DNA of 64,000 bases from Betaproteobacteria bacterium (GTDB lineage Bacteria > Pseudomonadota > Gammaproteobacteria > Burkholderiales > SG8-41): NCBI GenBank assembly GCA_028292435.1, contig JAQGMI010000028.1, positions 1 through 64,000 on the forward strand. The letters are read 5' to 3'. The translations under genes and the position numbers were made by a program. The notes under the pieces were generated by a model that was given only the letters and a program-made list of their open reading frames with translations, ran no database searches and had not been told where the DNA came from. Of the stretch, positions 61,051-64,000 are shown piece by piece (position 1 is the first letter of the stretch; every line of letters begins with the position of its first letter).

Positions 61051-61134
61051 TATCGTGCCGCGCTCAACATCGAAGACCTGCACAGCATCGCGTCACTCAG
61101 GAATTCCCGGCGGACGGCGTCGAGAATGGTTTAA
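61051..61134 (+). pseudogene. Possible N-terminal remnant of an FMN-dependent alpha-hydroxy-acid oxidase gene
   Basis: In the 276-base gap a plus-strand frame reads YRAALNIEDLHSIASLR, resembling the N-terminus of lactate/glycolate oxidases (NIEDLRxLARRR). After a likely indel, another frame reads DGVENGL, in the place of the family's DGGAEDE. No longer frame continues into the copper chaperone gene. The match is short and from memory, so it may be chance. Confidence 0.28.
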
Positions 61135-61187
61135 TTCACCGCTGTTGATTCGAAGTTCGAACGGTCTGTTACAACCGGAAGCAATTT

Positions 61188-61637
61188 ATGAAGACATATT
61201 TCATCGCACTGTTTTGTGCAATCGGTTTCTACTGGAACAGCGTAGCGGCTGCAGACGTTACCGTAAGCGACGCGTGGGTCAGGGCGACTGCGCCGGGCCA
61301 GACGGTCGGCGGCGCGTACTTTAAAATTCAGAGCGCGCAGACCGCTTATCTGGTCGGTGCAAGTTCGACGGCCGCCAAGGTGGTGGAAGTGCATCAGATG
61401 TCGCTTGAAAACAACGTGATGAAAATGCGGCCGCTGCCGCGGCTCGAGCTGCCGGCCGGTTCGGCGGTTGAATTGAAGCCCGGCGGCTATCACCTGATGA
61501 TGATGGGGATCACCCGTCCGCTCGTGAAAGGCGACAAGGTAGACCTGAAGCTCATCGTAGAAGACAAAACCGGCCGCCGCCAGACGGTCGACGTCAAAGC
61601 CGAAGTCGGCGACATAGGTGCGACGAAGATGCGTTAG
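61188..61637 (+). CDS. Copper chaperone PCu(A)C
   Basis: 149 residues. Signal peptide MKTYFIALFCAIGFYWNSVA cut near AA-DV. The copper motif H(M)x10Mx21HxM is exact: H69, M80, H102, M104. These periplasmic proteins bind Cu(I) and deliver it to cytochrome oxidase or to the Sco system. Start at ATG 61188 behind GGAAG. Sco or oxidase genes are absent from the window, so it is an isolated locus. Confidence 0.94.
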   Translation: MKTYFIALFCAIGFYWNSVAAADVTVSDAWVRATAPGQTVGGAYFKIQSAQTAYLVGASSTAAKVVEVHQMSLENNVMKMRPLPRLELPAGSAVELKPGGYHLMMMGITRPLVKGDKVDLKLIVEDKTGRRQTVDVKAEVGDIGATKMR

Positions 61638-61720
61638 GCGCCGCTTTCTCGGCCCGGGCATGCGGTATTAGAATCGAACATCAGACGGATGGAAAAGCGG
61701 ACGAACGGAAAGGATTGCAT

Positions 61721-62917
61721 ATGAAACAACTCAAAATTCCGGCGGTATTCATGCGCGGCGGCACGAGCAACGCGATCGTTTTGCACGAACGCGATCTCCC
61801 CCGCGACCGGGCGGAGTGGGACGAGATTTTTCTGGCGGCAATCGGCAGCCCCGATCCTTATGGCCGTCAGCTCGACGGCATGGGCGGCGGCATTTCCTCG
61901 CTGTCGAAAGTCTGCGTGGTCGGTCCGCCGACGCGGCCCGATGCGGACATCGACTACACGTTCGCGCAAGTCCAGGTTAAGGAAGCGAAAGTCGATTACA
62001 GCGGCAACTGCGGCAACATGTCGTCGGCGATGGGACCGTTCGCGGTCGATGAAGGCCTGATCAAGGCGGCTGGCCGCGAAGCGCTCGTTCGCGTGCACAA
62101 CACCAATACGAAAAAAATCATTCACGCGCGCTTCGCGCTCGACGAAGGCGTCTCTGCCGTCGATGGCGATCTTGCGATACCTGGTGTGTCGGGTACCGGT
62201 TCACCGGTCAAGCTCGAATTTCGCGAACCCGGCGGTGCGACGACCGGGAAACTGCTGCCGACCGGCAACGTGATCGATACGCTTGACGTGCCCGGCGTCG
62301 GCAAGATTCGCGCGTCGCTCGTCGATGCGGCAAACGCCTGCTGTTTCCTCAATGCATCCGATTTGGGTCTGACGGGCATCGAGATGCCGGAAGCGTTAGA
62401 TGCGTCGACGGAACTGCTGGCGAAGCTTGGCAAGATTCGCATTGCGGCTTCGATCGCGATGGGCATTGGCAAAGATGCGGCGGATGCCGAGAAGAAACGT
62501 GTCGTGCCATTCGTCGGTTTCGTGTCGGGTCCGCAGGATGCACCGTCGTTGTCCGGCGAGACGATTCACGGTGACAGCGTCGATCTCACCGGCCGCATGC
62601 TGTCGAACGGTCAGCCGCATCGCGCGCTGCCGCTGACGGTGTCGTTGTGCATGGCGGTCGCTGCGCGTATCGAGGGCAGCCTCGTGCATGCGGTCACCCG
62701 CAAAACGGCAGACGCCGAAGCGCCGATTCGCATTGCGATGCCGTCGGGCATTCTGGTAGTTGGCGCGTCGGTCGCGAAAGTGAATGGCGCGTGGCATGCG
62801 GAGCAGGGCGCATTTTTCCGCACCCAGCGCCGCATGTTCGACGGGTATGTCTACGTGCGCGCTTCGCGCGTACCGGGCCTCGTGGCAGCGCGCGGCGGCA
62901 AGCTTAAAGCAGCCTGA
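61721..62917 (+). CDS. PrpF-family isomerase
   Basis: 398 residues of the PrpF (2-methylaconitate cis-trans isomerase) family: IPAVFMRGGTSNAIVLHE at the start, YSGNCGNMSSAMGPFAVDEG with the catalytic Cys, and FRTQRRMFDGYVYVRAS. Homologues isomerise 2-methylaconitate, aconitate or 4-oxalomesaconate (GalD/LigU-like). AACGGAAAGG precedes the ATG. Together with MmgE/PrpD and TcuA some 5-7 kb away it points to tricarboxylate conversion. Confidence 0.92.
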   Translation: MKQLKIPAVFMRGGTSNAIVLHERDLPRDRAEWDEIFLAAIGSPDPYGRQLDGMGGGISSLSKVCVVGPPTRPDADIDYTFAQVQVKEAKVDYSGNCGNMSSAMGPFAVDEGLIKAAGREALVRVHNTNTKKIIHARFALDEGVSAVDGDLAIPGVSGTGSPVKLEFREPGGATTGKLLPTGNVIDTLDVPGVGKIRASLVDAANACCFLNASDLGLTGIEMPEALDASTELLAKLGKIRIAASIAMGIGKDAADAEKKRVVPFVGFVSGPQDAPSLSGETIHGDSVDLTGRMLSNGQPHRALPLTVSLCMAVAARIEGSLVHAVTRKTADAEAPIRIAMPSGILVVGASVAKVNGAWHAEQGAFFRTQRRMFDGYVYVRASRVPGLVAARGGKLKAA

Positions 62918-62939
62918 AAGCAGCTGCCCGCAGCCGCGA

Positions 62940-64000
62940 CTAGCGTTGCGCCACGCGCGCGTTTTTCGGAATCACTTCGATGATGCGATTGGTGGCAGTC
63001 TGGTGAATGAGCAGCGTGCCTTGCCGTGTCTTGCGCGCGTTGCGCAGGATGCCGGCGTAAACGTTGCCGGACTTGATCGCCCAGCTCTGAAATTTTTCCG
63101 TCGCGATGTCGAAACGCACCAGTGGATCGGGTCGCATCCCTGATTCGTTGTACCACACGCCGCCATCGAGCACGATGATGCCATATGGATGCGAGCGTGG
63201 TCCCGAAGGCGATTCGTATTCGGTGATGTCGCCTGTTTTCGGATTGAAGCGGCCGAGCCGGCCTCCACCCGAATTCACGTACCAGATGATGCCGTCAGGC
63301 GCGACATCGAAGCGGCGCACCGTCGTGGCGCCCGCCGGCAGTTTGACCTCGGTGATGTCGAGCGTGTCGGGATTGACCTTGAGCAGGCAGGGGCGCGCGT
63401 TGCACGAGACCCACAGCGTGCCTTCGTTATCGAACTTGATGTCGTACGGTTGCGAGCGCTCCGCGGCGACCTTGACCAGCTTGATGTCGCCGCTGTCCGG
63501 ATTGAGGCGGCCGATCATGTTGGCCCACTGGAACGTGAAATACACGATTCCCTTTTTGTCGAAAGTGATCGTGTGCACGTCGACGGCTTCCGGGTCGGGC
63601 ATTTTATAGACGGTCGTCTTGCCGGTCGCGGGGTCGAGCCAGCCGATGGAGCCATTCTTGTTGCCGGAGAACCACGGCCGGCCCTTCGGATCGAGATTGA
63701 CCGTGTGCGGCATCGAGTTCGGTGGCAGGTCGTATTCCTTCGCCTCGCCGGTCTTGGGATCGAGCCGCCCGATCAGATTGCCAAACTGTCCCGCGTACCA
63801 AATCGTGCCGTCGGCTGCCTGGACTGGATCGCGCGTGCGCTGGCCCAGGCGCGGCATGACCCATTCCTTGAACGCCACTTCCATCTTTCCCGGCACCAGT
63901 TTCGGCGTGCGCCGCGTGTTCGGCGGGAACTTCGCGGCGAGGTAGTCGAGGATCTCGTCTTGCGCGGCTTTATTATTCGAGAGGTCGATCATGTAGCCGG
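62940..64000 (-). CDS. Beta-propeller lyase-like protein (Vgb/SMP-30 type), 5' end outside window
   Basis: About 353 residues visible. Repeated blades WYAGQFGNLIGRLDPKTGE, WFSGNKNGSIGWLDPATGK, YFTFQWANMIGRLNPDSGD and WYVNSGGGRLGRFNPKTGD match virginiamycin B lyase-like seven-bladed propellers. The frame stays open to the window edge (GYMIDLSNNK), and the N-terminal stretch with DYLAAKFPPN resembles the end of an upstream c-type-heme module, so the start is likely beyond 64000. Actual substrates of most such proteins are unknown. It is convergent with the PrpF gene. Confidence 0.85.
   Translation of the reverse strand, partial: GYMIDLSNNKAAQDEILDYLAAKFPPNTRRTPKLVPGKMEVAFKEWVMPRLGQRTRDPVQAADGTIWYAGQFGNLIGRLDPKTGEAKEYDLPPNSMPHTVNLDPKGRPWFSGNKNGSIGWLDPATGKTTVYKMPDPEAVDVHTITFDKKGIVYFTFQWANMIGRLNPDSGDIKLVKVAAERSQPYDIKFDNEGTLWVSCNARPCLLKVNPDTLDITEVKLPAGATTVRRFDVAPDGIIWYVNSGGGRLGRFNPKTGDITEYESPSGPRSHPYGIIVLDGGVWYNESGMRPDPLVRFDIATEKFQSWAIKSGNVYAGILRNARKTRQGTLLIHQTATNRIIEVIPKNARVAQR

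Overview
The window reads as chromosomal DNA of a Betaproteobacterium, most likely a Burkholderiales-type or uncultured soil/freshwater lineage. It is GC-rich and densely coded. It carries seven Bug-type periplasmic binding proteins (tripartite tricarboxylate transporter receptors), a GlcDEF glycolate oxidase, and many acyl-CoA and organic-acid catabolic genes. I see no rRNA, tRNA, CRISPR array, insertion sequence or prophage. After the calls below, no stretch longer than about 300 bases lacks a gene.

Layout. 0-2 kb: the 3' part of a GAF-domain histidine kinase and its receiver protein, then a decayed DUF3565 gene. 2.1-9.6 kb: VOC protein, MFS carrier, MaoC hydratase, a peroxiredoxin whose peroxidatic cysteine codon is an in-frame TGA, a thioesterase, a NitT/TauT-type binding protein, and an AT-rich DNA methyltransferase with a small divergent ORF. 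9.6-13.7 kb: glcF, glcE and glcD on the minus strand. 13.7-22.1 kb (plus): three tandem Bug receptors, hyuB, hyuA, an enoyl-CoA hydratase and a methyltransferase. 22-26.3 kb: a second FAD-linked 2-hydroxyacid oxidase, tartronate semialdehyde reductase, hydroxypyruvate isomerase, a MocA-like nucleotidyltransferase and a GFA protein. 26.4-31 kb: a MoxR ATPase, deoxyinosine glycosylase and VWA operon, then a GspE/PilB-like ATPase. 31-33.2 kb: an ammonium transporter behind a sigma-54 promoter with an NtrC-like site, and a DUF1499 protein. 33.2-40.4 kb: a minus-strand operon of GntR regulator, CoA-transferase, two carboxyltransferases, binding protein and MaoC hydratase. 40.5-46.1 kb: hemerythrin, two PEP-mutase/isocitrate-lyase homologues, two Bug receptors and a broken URO-D-like gene. 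46.1-53.6 kb: NadX, nitroreductase, RraA, sulfatase, 3-hydroxyisobutyrate-type dehydrogenase, NUDIX, MBL hydrolase, a DUF2059 protein and a small basic secreted protein. 53.7-64 kb: an organic-acid region with Bug receptors, MmgE/PrpD, TcuA, MFS, class II aldolase, PCu(A)C, PrpF and a beta-propeller lyase-like gene cut by the window end.

How the genes fit together. Glycolate is oxidised to glyoxylate by GlcDEF. GlxR and Hyi connect tartronate semialdehyde and hydroxypyruvate to glycerate, but glyoxylate carboligase is not in the window. The TcuA, PrpD and PrpF genes suggest uptake and conversion of tricarballylate- or aconitate-like tricarboxylates. The GntR operon looks like a regulated route that activates, carboxylates and hydrates an unidentified acid as its CoA ester.

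The most notable item is the peroxiredoxin at 5505..6008. Its TGA stands exactly at the catalytic Cys of the PxxxTxxC motif, the frame is otherwise intact, and a hairpin with a GGU-containing loop follows at the spacing expected of a bacterial SECIS. I read it as a candidate selenoprotein. A second pattern worth attention is a family of long imperfect palindromes found four times, always between co-directional minus-strand genes.
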